Below are positions 34,837-44,801 of a stretch of 64,000 nt of DNA, piece by piece (positions within the stretch are counted from its first letter, which is position 1; each line of letters opens with the position of its first letter). The stretch lies in NCBI GenBank assembly GCA_050696075.1, contig JBOGUF010000142.1, positions 186,001 through 250,000 of the forward strand, read 5' to 3'. Below the pieces are notes generated by a model. It was given only the letters and a program-made list of their open reading frames with translations. It did not search any database and had not been told where the DNA came from. Position numbers and translations under genes: made by a program. The DNA is from JBOGUF01 sp050696075. GTDB lineage: Bacteria > Chloroflexota > Chloroflexia > Thermomicrobiales > UBA6265.

Positions 34837-35406
34837 ATGGACCCTCAGATTCGCGGCACCGACCTCCACGTATCCGATAGTCTCCGAGACTTTGCCGCGC
34901 GCCGGCTGCAAAAGCTCGAGCGGCGCATTGACCGCGTCGTCGACGCCAAGCTCGAGTTGAAAAAGCGTCAGCAACGAAGCGGCGACATTGTCACGGCTCA
35001 ACTCACCATTCAGACCGGTCGCCACCTACTTCGCGCGGAAGAGCACGACCATGATCCGCGCAAAGCGATCGATGCAGTCGTCGACACCATGGATCGTCAG
35101 ATCCGCAAGTTCCACGAACGTCGAACGGACCGAAAGGGTCGCCCGCCGACCGCGGTCGCCGTCAACGGACTCGGCGAGCCGACCCCCGTCGACCTTGATT
35201 CGGACCTCGACGACGAGTCGGAATCGCCCATTGTTCGAACCAAGCGCTTCTCGGTCAAACCGATGGACACCGAAGAAGCGATCGAGCAGATGGAGTTGCT
35301 CGGTCACGACTTTTTCCTGTTCCACAACTCAGACGAGTCGCAGCTCAACGTCGTCTACCGCCGCCGTGACGGCTCGTACGGGCTTTTGGCTCCCGACCTC
35401 GCCTGA
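34837..35406 (+). CDS. hpf: Ribosome hibernation promoting factor, long form
   Basis: Binds the 30S subunit and dimerises ribosomes into inactive 100S particles under stress. The 189-aa product has the N-terminal HPF/RaiA domain (IRGTDLHVSDSLRDFAARRL, then HDHDPRKAIDAVVDTMDRQI), an acidic linker, and the C-terminal dimerisation domain (VRTKRFSVKPMDTEEAIEQM, then SQLNVVYRRRDGSYGLLAP). The two-domain form is the long HPF. GGAGGGG precedes ATG 34837. A hairpin terminator follows. Confidence 0.96.
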   Translation: MDPQIRGTDLHVSDSLRDFAARRLQKLERRIDRVVDAKLELKKRQQRSGDIVTAQLTIQTGRHLLRAEEHDHDPRKAIDAVVDTMDRQIRKFHERRTDRKGRPPTAVAVNGLGEPTPVDLDSDLDDESESPIVRTKRFSVKPMDTEEAIEQMELLGHDFFLFHNSDESQLNVVYRRRDGSYGLLAPDLA

Positions 35407-35437
35407 TCCCACGAACGTCTAGCGAACTCGAAAGGCG

Positions 35438-35460
35438 CCGGCACCACGCTGGTGCGGGCT
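35438..35460 (+). terminator. Terminator of hpf
   Basis: Stem GCACCA/TGGTGC with a 3-base loop, extended below one mismatch by CC/GG, followed by GCTTTACT. Confidence 0.6.
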
Positions 35461-35603
35461 TTACTATCATCTGGAAAGTGGCTATGCTTCGTACCGAAGT
35501 GTGGTTCGGAGTGATCGTTGTTCATCGTTGGTTGTCGAGATGCCACGGCGAAGCCCAGATCGAGCGCTCCGTCAGCCGCCAAGCACGAAAGGCAAACGAG
35601 TAG

Positions 35604-36920
35604 GTGACCTTGTTCGACTATGCCGGGCCGTCGGTCTTCGGCTTTGAGACCGATACGCTTCGGCGCGTCGCATCGATCTCCGTGCATACGTCGCCGCTCG
35701 CCACGCTGGGCGGCAAGGATGCGGGCGGCATGAACGTCTACGTCCGCGAGCTCTCCTGTCACATCGCGCGCCTCGGCCTTCCCATCGACATCTTCACCCG
35801 CCGCACCGATCCAGATACGCCCGAAGTCGTCCAACTCTGTCCGGGCGTCAATGTCGTTTCCATCACCGCCGGACCTCCCGTTCCCCTCGACAAGAATCGG
35901 CTATTCGACCATCTCCCCGAGTTCGCCGCGGAGGCCGCCCTGTATACACTTCGGAACGGCGTGCGCTACGACGTCGTCCACGCGCATTATTGGTTGTCGG
36001 GCTGGACCGCTCACTTGCTGAAGCGCTATTGGGAAACCCCGTTTGTGCAGATGTTTCACACGACGGCGCACATGAAGAATGCTGTATCGGACAACACGCA
36101 CCAAGAAACGCCGTTACGTGTCCGCGTTGAACGCAAGTTGGTCGATCTGGCCGACAGCTTGATCGCGGCGAATCCGGACGAGCGCGCCGATCTCATCTGG
36201 CGCCAGCGTACTCCCGCCAAGAAGATTTGCACGGTTCCTCCGGGGGTGGACCTGGAGCTCTTCTCACCCCGCGATCGAACCACCAGCCGGGGCGAGCTCG
36301 GTTTCGCACCCGAGGCGAAGATTGTTCTCTTTGTCGGACGCGTCGATCCGATCAAGGGCATCGATACGCTGCTCGACGCTGCCCATCTCATGGCCAGGCG
36401 CGGAAGCCGACCTTGCTTCGTCTTCGTCGGCGGAGACTTGGACGATAACGGCGCACCCATCGGTCCGCTTGCCGAAGTCGTGCAAGCGGCTGCCGCTCGC
36501 GGCATCGCTGGCCATATGCGCTTTGTCGGTTCTCAGCCCCAGGATCTATTGCCGGTCTTCTACGCTGCCGCTGACGTCGTCGCCGTACCGTCACGGTATG
36601 AGTCATTCGGATTAGTAGCGGTCGAAGCGATGGCCTGTGGCACGCCCGTCGTCGCCTCCCGAATGGGCGGACTCACGTTCACCGTCGAGGAAGGGACGAA
36701 TGGCCTGCTCGTTCCGCGCGGCAACGCGGAAGCGCTCGCCGATGCGCTCGTGCAGGTCGTTTCTGACGACGCATTTCAAGCTCGGCTCGGCCGCGGCGCG
36801 GTTGAGACCGCTGGTCGATTTGCCTGGCGGTCCGTCGCCGCTCAGATCTTGCACGTGTACCAGCGTCTGGCCGACGGCCACCGCGCGGATCTTTGTTGCG
36901 AGGAAGAGATCTACGCGTAA
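35604..36920 (+). CDS. GT4-family glycosyltransferase, MshA/sucrose-synthase-like
   Basis: A 438-aa GT-B fold enzyme. The N-terminal half opens SVHTSPLATLGGKDAGGMNVYVREL, the signature shared by MshA and sucrose-phosphate synthases. VVHAHYWLSGW lies in the middle. The C-terminal half has VGRVDPIKGIDTLLDAA and the EX7E donor motif in RYESFGLVAVEAMACGTPVV. MshA would start mycothiol synthesis, but Chloroflexota use is not established, and sucrose or other glycoside synthesis is equally possible. It is a single-gene unit with a GTG start. Confidence 0.9.
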   Translation: MTLFDYAGPSVFGFETDTLRRVASISVHTSPLATLGGKDAGGMNVYVRELSCHIARLGLPIDIFTRRTDPDTPEVVQLCPGVNVVSITAGPPVPLDKNRLFDHLPEFAAEAALYTLRNGVRYDVVHAHYWLSGWTAHLLKRYWETPFVQMFHTTAHMKNAVSDNTHQETPLRVRVERKLVDLADSLIAANPDERADLIWRQRTPAKKICTVPPGVDLELFSPRDRTTSRGELGFAPEAKIVLFVGRVDPIKGIDTLLDAAHLMARRGSRPCFVFVGGDLDDNGAPIGPLAEVVQAAAARGIAGHMRFVGSQPQDLLPVFYAAADVVAVPSRYESFGLVAVEAMACGTPVVASRMGGLTFTVEEGTNGLLVPRGNAEALADALVQVVSDDAFQARLGRGAVETAGRFAWRSVAAQILHVYQRLADGHRADLCCEEEIYA

Positions 36921-36945
36921 ATGCGCGACCAAAATGGCAAGGGGG

Positions 36946-37317
36946 CTAGGAGTTCCCGGCTTTCTGTTGGCGTGCCTTAAGATGCTGGTAGTATTTCTTC
37001 GTTTTGGGAACGGGGCGCGCATCTTCCTCGGCCTGGCGCTCGCGGAGAACCGCTCCGGCGGCGTCGAGTTCCTCTTCCAGCCGCACGAAGTCGTTGTAGA
37101 CACGCACGTCCGCGTTCGCCATCGGGGTTCGCATTAGCATTCGGACCAATTGAAGCAATGAATTGGCCGACGCCGGAGCAGCCGCCGGCAGTGCGGCCCG
37201 CTTCATGATCTGGTCGACGCATGCTAACGTCGATTCATGGGCGTCGTTTTCGACCAAGCGTTCCTTGATGCGATTCAGACCGTCAACGACGTTCACGCGG
37301 AACCCCACTTCTCCCAT
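36946..37317 (-). CDS. Conserved-looking hypothetical protein
   Basis: A 123-aa soluble, helical, charged protein with no recognised domain. It runs VVDGLNRIKERLVENDAHES, then SLLQLVRMLMRTPMANADVR, then a basic end KTKKYYQHLKARQQK. It has its own extended -10 promoter (TGG-TATACT at 37355-37363) about 38 bp upstream, and its codon use resembles its neighbours, so it is likely real. It is divergent from the thiamin operon and convergent with the glycosyltransferase. No function is assigned. Confidence 0.75.
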   Translation of the reverse strand: MGEVGFRVNVVDGLNRIKERLVENDAHESTLACVDQIMKRAALPAAAPASANSLLQLVRMLMRTPMANADVRVYNDFVRLEEELDAAGAVLRERQAEEDARPVPKTKKYYQHLKARQQKAGNS

Positions 37318-37354
37318 GGGTGCACAGATCGTTGGTCCCTCAGGACCGACTCGC

Positions 37355-37363
37355 AGTATACCA
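37355..37363 (-). promoter_or_regulatory. Extended -10 promoter of the hypothetical gene
   Basis: Minus-strand TGG-TATACT; the predicted leader is about 30 bases. No -35 is visible. Confidence 0.55.
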
Positions 37364-37397
37364 CCGCGTTATCGTGCTAGCCCCGAAACGCCGAGCG

Positions 37398-37406
37398 TGC
37401 TACGAT
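37398..37406 (+). promoter_or_regulatory. Extended -10 promoter of the thiamin operon
   Basis: TGC-TACGAT, about 12 bases before the first helix of the TPP riboswitch, as expected for the transcript start. Confidence 0.55.
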
Positions 37407-37417
37407 TCCCACGGTGA

Positions 37418-37508
37418 TTGCCAGGGGTGCGCGGGGCGCTGAGAGCGTGGCCATACGGTCACCAACCCTCCGAACCTGATCCGGGTCGTACCGGCGAAGG
37501 GACGGCAA
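37418..37508 (+). promoter_or_regulatory. TPP riboswitch (THI element)
   Basis: Aptamer for thiamin pyrophosphate. Conserved blocks are AGGGGTGC (from 37423), GCTGAGAG, ACCCTCCGAACCTGATCCGG, and TACCGGCGAAGGGA. Helix P1 pairs 37418-37422 with 37504-37508. It is followed by a strong intrinsic terminator and then thiD, so high TPP should stop transcription of the thi operon. Confidence 0.97.
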
Positions 37509-37542
37509 CGCTGGAAAGCGAGCGCTTTCTCCCCGCGCTGGG

Positions 37543-37576
37543 CCGACGGCATTCCGCCGTCGGTTCTTTTCTTTTT
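37543..37576 (+). terminator. Riboswitch-controlled intrinsic terminator
   Basis: Stem CCGACGGC/GCCGTCGG with a 5-base loop followed by TTCTTTTCTTTTT, the clearest T-tract in the window. It lies between the TPP aptamer and thiD and is the likely OFF switch. Confidence 0.93.
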
Positions 37577-37584
37577 CTCCGCGA

Positions 37585-38427
37585 GTGAGCGAGGCCGTGT
37601 TTAGCATTGCGCCGCTTGGAAACGTCGCCAAGGCGATGACCGTCGCCGGATCCGATTCCGGCGCGGGCGCTGGTATTCAAGCCGATCTGAAAACGTTCGC
37701 GGCGCTCGGCGTCTACGGCACTTCTGTACTAACCGCGATCACCGCGCAAAACACGCGGGGGGTCCTGGCCATTGCCGAAGTGCCCGAAGAGGTTGTCGCA
37801 CTGCAGATCGACGCGGTGCTCGAAGACATCGGCGCCGACGCCGCCAAGACGGGGATGCTCTCGAGCGCCTCGATCGTTGAAGTCGTCGCCGACCGGCTTG
37901 AAGCCTGGGGCGTCGACAAGCTCGTCGTCGACCCCGTGATGATCGCGAAGAGTGGCGACCAACTGTTGCAACCGGACGCCGCGGACGCGCTACGCGCCAA
38001 ACTTCTGCCGCTGGCTCTGATCGTCACGCCGAATCTGCCTGAAGCGGAAGTCCTCGCGAGCCGTCAGATCGTCGACGACGAGGATGTGCGCGACGCCGCG
38101 CGCGCCATTGCGGCGCTCGGTCCTCGGATAGTCGTGGTGAAGGGCGGTCATCACCAAGGCGCGCCGATCGACGTCGTTTTCGACGGGTCCGCGTTTCATG
38201 AGTTGGCCGGCGAGCGTGTTGTGACGACGAATACGCACGGCACCGGCTGCACTTTCTCGGCGGCGATTGCCGCGCACCTTGCCCACGGACGCGATCCGCT
38301 CGTAGCCATCGGCGCCGCCAAGCAGTTCATCACCGAGGCGCTCACGGCGAGCTTTCCGATCGGCGGTGGTCACTCACCGGTCAATCACTTTCATGGCGTA
38401 CAATCTTTAGCCCTTGAACCACGCTAA
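37585..38427 (+). CDS. thiD: Hydroxymethylpyrimidine (phosphate) kinase
   Basis: Phosphorylates HMP and HMP-P for the pyrimidine branch of thiamin synthesis. The 280-aa product has AMTVAGSDSGAGAGIQADLKT, TSVLTAITAQNT, VDPVMIAKSG, TPNLPEAEVL, and the anion-hole THGTGCTFSAAIAA. The start is GTG 37585. It is the first gene after the riboswitch. Its end lies 13 bp before the thiG start, and thiG, thiE and tenI-thiS follow. Confidence 0.96.
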   Translation: MSEAVFSIAPLGNVAKAMTVAGSDSGAGAGIQADLKTFAALGVYGTSVLTAITAQNTRGVLAIAEVPEEVVALQIDAVLEDIGADAAKTGMLSSASIVEVVADRLEAWGVDKLVVDPVMIAKSGDQLLQPDAADALRAKLLPLALIVTPNLPEAEVLASRQIVDDEDVRDAARAIAALGPRIVVVKGGHHQGAPIDVVFDGSAFHELAGERVVTTNTHGTGCTFSAAIAAHLAHGRDPLVAIGAAKQFITEALTASFPIGGGHSPVNHFHGVQSLALEPR

Positions 38428-38440
38428 CGGAGGCCGGTGC

Positions 38441-39238
38441 ATGATTCCTCACGATCCCACACCGTTCACCATCGCTGGACGCCAGTTCACCAGCCGGCTC
38501 ATGGTCGGCACCGGCAAATTTCGAACGACAGAAGAGATGCTGGCGTCGTTCGAGGCCTCGGGTGCGGAAATCGTAACCGTCGCGCTTCGCCGCATCGACT
38601 TCGACGATCCCAAGAGCCGGTCCGTCCTGGAAGACATCGATTGGAAGAGATACGCGATTCTGCCCAATACCGCCGGCTGCCAAAGCGCCGACGAGGCGAT
38701 TCGCATTGCTCGCTTGGCGAGGGCGATGGAGTTGTCGGATTGGGTGAAGCTCGAGGTAATTCCTGATCCGCGGTATCTTCTGCCCGACCCGATCGAGACG
38801 CTACAGGCGGCCAGGGTGCTCGTCGCCGAGGGATTCGTCGTCCTCCCCTACATCGGCGCCGATCCAGTGCTTGCCAAGCGCCTGGAAGAAATCGGGACCG
38901 CGACGGTGATGCCACTCGGATCGCCAATCGGTTCGGGCCAAGGGATCCCGAACATCGATACCATCCGCATCATCATTGAGCAATCAAACGTCCCGGTGGT
39001 GGTCGACGCCGGAATCGGTGTGCCGTCGGATGCCTCTCAGGCGATGGAAGCGGGCGCGGATGCGGTCTTAGTCAATACTGCAATCGCGAAGGCTGATAAT
39101 CCGCCTCTGATGGCGGCGGCGATGGCCGACGGTGTTCGCGCTGGGCGCAATGCTTTCCTGGCTGGGCGCATTCCGCGCGCGACACATGCGTCGGCAAGCA
39201 GCCCGACCGTGGGCGTCGTCGGAGCATCCGCTCCGTGA
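38441..39238 (+). CDS. thiG: Thiazole synthase
   Basis: Forms the thiazole of thiamin from DXP, dehydroglycine and ThiS-thiocarboxylate. The 265-aa product from ATG 38441 has GGAGG upstream. Key parts: SRLMVGTGKFRTTEEM, the Schiff-base Lys in WVKLEVIPDPRYLLPD, GTATVMPLGSPIGSGQGI, and VDAGIGVPSDASQAMEAG. All family hallmarks are intact. The C-terminal 25 residues are low complexity. thiE follows 10 bases later. Confidence 0.97.
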   Translation: MIPHDPTPFTIAGRQFTSRLMVGTGKFRTTEEMLASFEASGAEIVTVALRRIDFDDPKSRSVLEDIDWKRYAILPNTAGCQSADEAIRIARLARAMELSDWVKLEVIPDPRYLLPDPIETLQAARVLVAEGFVVLPYIGADPVLAKRLEEIGTATVMPLGSPIGSGQGIPNIDTIRIIIEQSNVPVVVDAGIGVPSDASQAMEAGADAVLVNTAIAKADNPPLMAAAMADGVRAGRNAFLAGRIPRATHASASSPTVGVVGASAP

Positions 39239-39248
39239 AACCCGTGCC

Positions 39249-39905
39249 GTGAACCGAGACGAGATCGAACAAGCTCTGCGCGTCTATCTCGTGGCCGATC
39301 CCGACCATTCGCGCCACGACATCGTCGACGGTACGGCCGCCGCGATCGCCGGTGGGGTGTCTATGGTGCAACTCCGCGCCAAGCACCTCAGCGACCGAGA
39401 ATTCGTCGAACTTGCCCGCACACTCCGGTCACTCTGCCATGCGCATTCGGTGCCTTTCATCGTGAACGATCGTATCGACGTCGCGCTGGCGGTCGTTGCC
39501 GATGGGGTGCATCTCGGCGTTGACGACCTGCCACTGGAAATTGCACGCGGGCTCATGGGACCAAATGCGATCATTGGCTACTCACCGGAGGCGGATGACC
39601 AATGCGTCGCGGCCGGCCCACTTGGTGCAGACTACCTCGGAATTGGGCCAATCTACGGCACGTCCGCCAAGGAAGATGCTGGCGAGGCAATCGGCGTGGA
39701 TGCGGTCGGGCGGCGAGCCTCGCTTTCCGGCCTCCCGGTTATCGGCATCGGTGGCATCAACGCGGAGAACGCGGCCAAGGTCATCTCGGCCGGCGGCTAC
39801 GGTGTTGCCGTCGTGAACGCCATCCTCGGACAGGACGATCCCAAGAATGCGGCCGAACGGCTCGTTACCGCCGTTAGAGAGGCGTACGCGCGACGCGATG
39901 GCTAA
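39249..39905 (+). CDS. thiE: Thiamin-phosphate synthase
   Basis: Couples HMP-PP and thiazole-P to thiamin phosphate. The 218-aa TIM barrel has LYLVAD-like VYLVADPDHS, VSMVQLRAKHLSDREF, VNDRIDVALAVVADGVHLG, IIGYSPEADDQ, and GPIYGTSAKEDAGEAIG, the ThiE-type phosphate and HMP site. The GTG 39249 start is tentative because no ribosome site is seen. Its stop overlaps the next gene's start by 8 bases. Confidence 0.94.
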   Translation: MNRDEIEQALRVYLVADPDHSRHDIVDGTAAAIAGGVSMVQLRAKHLSDREFVELARTLRSLCHAHSVPFIVNDRIDVALAVVADGVHLGVDDLPLEIARGLMGPNAIIGYSPEADDQCVAAGPLGADYLGIGPIYGTSAKEDAGEAIGVDAVGRRASLSGLPVIGIGGINAENAAKVISAGGYGVAVVNAILGQDDPKNAAERLVTAVREAYARRDG

Positions 39906-40746
39906 TGTCAAGGTGCCAAAGCTCATGCTGGTCACGGACCGCAAACGATCTCGACATTCGCTGCCTGATCTGGCGAAGGCCGCGGTCGATGGTGGGTGTG
40001 ACGCGGTTCAAGTCCGCGAAAAGGACCTTCCAAGCGATGCCCTGATGGCAGAAGTCGCGGCGGTCATCGACGTCGTAGCTGGTCGAGCCGCCGTCTTGGT
40101 CAATGGAGATGTTGACGTTGCTCGTCGACTTGGCGTTGGATTGCATCTCCCGGCAGGCGCATCGCCCACGGGGGCGGCGCGAACGTTGCCACCGGGCGCG
40201 CTGATCGGCCAGTCGATTCACGACGAGGATGCGGCCGCGCGGGCGGCGGGAGTCGCCTACCTGATAGCGGGTCACGTCTTCCCCACGTCGAGCAAACCCG
40301 ATCTGCCGCCTCTTGGTCTGGACGGTTTGGCAGTGATCGTTACCGCTGCTCCGTGCCCGGTCATCGCGATCGGCGGCATCGACGAGCACTCGGCTAGCAG
40401 CGTCCTCGGTCAAGGTGTTCACGGCATCGCCGTCATCTCGGCAATCGCCAACGCGGCCGATCCTCGAGTCGCCGCACGCCGGCTGCGAGACACCATTGAT
40501 CAGTACGCGGAGAGCGCAATGAAAACTCCATATACGACCACCTCCATCACACTAACGATCAACGGAAAGCTCGTGGAGTTGGTCGAGGGCACGACTATTT
40601 CGGGATTTCTGGCAACCAAAGGGCTGACCGAGCGGATGGTCGTCGTCGAGTTAAACGGAACCGTGTTGCATCGGTCCGCCTACGCTTCAACGTTCCTGCG
40701 CGAGGGCGACTTGATCGAGATGGTTCACGCCGTCGGTGGTGGCTGA
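39898..40746 (+). CDS. TenI-ThiS fusion: thiazole tautomerase fused to sulfur carrier
   Basis: A 282-aa fusion. Residues 1-205 match TenI rather than ThiE: GLHLPAGASP, IGQSIHDEDAA, and GHVFPTSSKPDLPPLG, with the catalytic-type His of GHVF as in B. subtilis TenI, which aromatises the thiazole product of ThiG. Residues about 213-282 are ThiS (ITLTINGKLVELVEGTTIS, VVVELNGTVLHR, ending VGGG), the C-terminal Gly carrying sulfur to ThiG. An internal ATG at 40519 has GGAG six bases upstream and could also yield free ThiS. It overlaps thiE by 8 bases (ATGGCTAA). Confidence 0.92.
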   Translation: MANVKVPKLMLVTDRKRSRHSLPDLAKAAVDGGCDAVQVREKDLPSDALMAEVAAVIDVVAGRAAVLVNGDVDVARRLGVGLHLPAGASPTGAARTLPPGALIGQSIHDEDAAARAAGVAYLIAGHVFPTSSKPDLPPLGLDGLAVIVTAAPCPVIAIGGIDEHSASSVLGQGVHGIAVISAIANAADPRVAARRLRDTIDQYAESAMKTPYTTTSITLTINGKLVELVEGTTISGFLATKGLTERMVVVELNGTVLHRSAYASTFLREGDLIEMVHAVGGG

Positions 40747-41100
40747 TTCATCTGCCTCCCAAGGAATCCAGAGCGCGTGCGCAAGATCAATGCGATACTC
40801 GGCGATAAAAGGAACGTCCTCGGCCACCAACATCGACTTCATCACGTCCGGATGTCCGAAGTGCCAGCCGCCCGACAGTTCGCCGTAACGATTGACGACG
40901 CGATGACACGGCAGGTTCATCTCCGGCGGCGTCGCGTGCAATGACCAGCCAACCATCCGCGCTCCACGCACGCTCCCGATCGCACGCGCGATATGGCCGT
41001 AAGTCGTTACCCGCCCATACGGAATCTTTGCCACCAGTGCATAGACCAACTCGGTGAAAGCCTGACCTCGGGCGGGCTGCCGACTAATCCCATCGCTCAT
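40687..41100 (-). CDS. MGMT-family protein (O6-alkylguanine DNA alkyltransferase-like)
   Basis: A 137-aa protein consisting of the DNA-binding/active-site domain only: FTELVYALVAKIPYGRVTTY, ARMVGWSLHATP, and PCHRVVNRYGELSGG. The alkyl-acceptor motif PCHR keeps its Cys, unlike alkyltransferase-like (ATL) proteins, which have Trp. The N-terminal domain of Ogt/Ada is missing and the tail (MLVAEDVPF, then DLAHALWIP) is the short type. It may repair or mark alkylated bases. Its last 60 bases overlap the end of tenI-thiS on the other strand. Confidence 0.88.
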   Translation of the reverse strand: MSDGISRQPARGQAFTELVYALVAKIPYGRVTTYGHIARAIGSVRGARMVGWSLHATPPEMNLPCHRVVNRYGELSGGWHFGHPDVMKSMLVAEDVPFIAEYRIDLAHALWIPWEADESATTDGVNHLDQVALAQER

Positions 41101-41265
41101 CGCGTTCCACTTTCTCCGGCCCATCCGGCAAACACCAACGACATGAAAACCAACTGCCGCGCGGAGTCGTAGGCACAAAGGGTTATACTGACCCCAATGT
41201 ACGATTGGGCGTCAGCCATGCCGGGAGGCGGCGCCAGCGACGCCGTCGTTTGAGGTTTATTGCAC

Positions 41266-43851
<2,586 letters not shown>

Positions 43852-43928
43852 GTCTGCCGAGCCGCGCCCTCCCCCTCGACTTCGCTCCGAAAGACGGCGG
43901 GAGAGCATGGCCGTTTGAACAATGCACA

Positions 43929-44627
43929 CTAGGTCGACGCCGTAAACTCCTCGTCGTAGCCCTGGAAATCGCGGATCACCTCGCGCACTTGGCCGAACGA
44001 CGATTCGGCGAGCTGCAGCAGTTGATCGCGCCGCTCCTTACCCATCAGCGCGAACAGGATGATGCCGGTAGCCGCGCCGGCCCAGAAGAGCATCGCGCCG
44101 GTATCTTTACTCGTATCGACCGTCGTGTGCGCAGCATGCTTGGACGCATCACGAGTGCGCGCGATCGCCTCCTCGGCTTTATGCGCCACTAGGTGCGTCG
44201 CCTCCGACGCTCGTTTTTCGGCCGCATCGACGATTCCCGCGGCGTGTGGCGCCAGGTCGTGGCGCGCGCTGTCACCCGCCTCGACGGCACGCTCGCGCGC
44301 TGCTTGCCAAAGGTCAAGCGCCAATGACGCCGCTTGTGTCGCGACGTCCCGCAACGCCGGAACGACGTCCTCGCTCACCTTGTGCGTCAGATCCGAGACC
44401 TGAGGGGCACGATCCTTCGCGGCCAAGCCCAGCGAGGCGCCGGCTTCTCGTGCTCGTTCCGCCCCGCTCACCGCGGTGGCAGCCGCTTGCTCGGCGACAC
44501 TATGCGCCAGAGATGACGCCTGCTCGCCGAGCCGGTGCAACGATTCAGATGTCTTTCCCGCAAGCTCGCTAGCGTCCACGGGCGCCTTGTCCTGAGCGCG
44601 CTTGAATAACGTAGAGGTTCGTGTCAT
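43929..44627 (-). CDS. Ala-rich coiled-coil membrane protein (YtxH-like)
   Basis: A 232-aa protein, mostly amphipathic helix rich in Ala, Glu and Lys with 11-residue periodicity (for example SLAHSVAEQAAATAVSGAER). This resembles LEA/apolipoprotein-like repeats. One membrane segment lies near the C terminus (GAMLFWAGAATGIILFALMG), followed by a short charged tail. The layout is that of YtxH-type stress proteins, turned round so the long helix is N-terminal. AGGAG precedes ATG 44627. The role is unknown. Confidence 0.8.
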   Translation of the reverse strand: MTRTSTLFKRAQDKAPVDASELAGKTSESLHRLGEQASSLAHSVAEQAAATAVSGAERAREAGASLGLAAKDRAPQVSDLTHKVSEDVVPALRDVATQAASLALDLWQAARERAVEAGDSARHDLAPHAAGIVDAAEKRASEATHLVAHKAEEAIARTRDASKHAAHTTVDTSKDTGAMLFWAGAATGIILFALMGKERRDQLLQLAESSFGQVREVIRDFQGYDEEFTAST

Positions 44628-44761
44628 CGGTCAGCTCCTCTCCATGGCGATCGATCCTCGTGCAAACGGCAACGCAAGTTTGACGCCAACAAGCGCATTC
44701 AACGGTCGAGATTGCCCCTAATGGTATATGCGCGCCAATCGTGCCGCCTCTTCCCTCAAGG

Positions 44762-44791
44762 TTGCTGCACTCTTGGGAACGTCCCTATACT
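44762..44791 (+). promoter_or_regulatory. Promoter of mnmG
   Basis: TTGCTG (44762-44767), 18 bases, TATACT (44786-44791). The -10 ends 10 bases before ATG 44802, so the leader is only a few bases, and no ribosome site is present. Confidence 0.6.
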
Positions 44792-44801
44792 CCGAGTCGC
44801 G

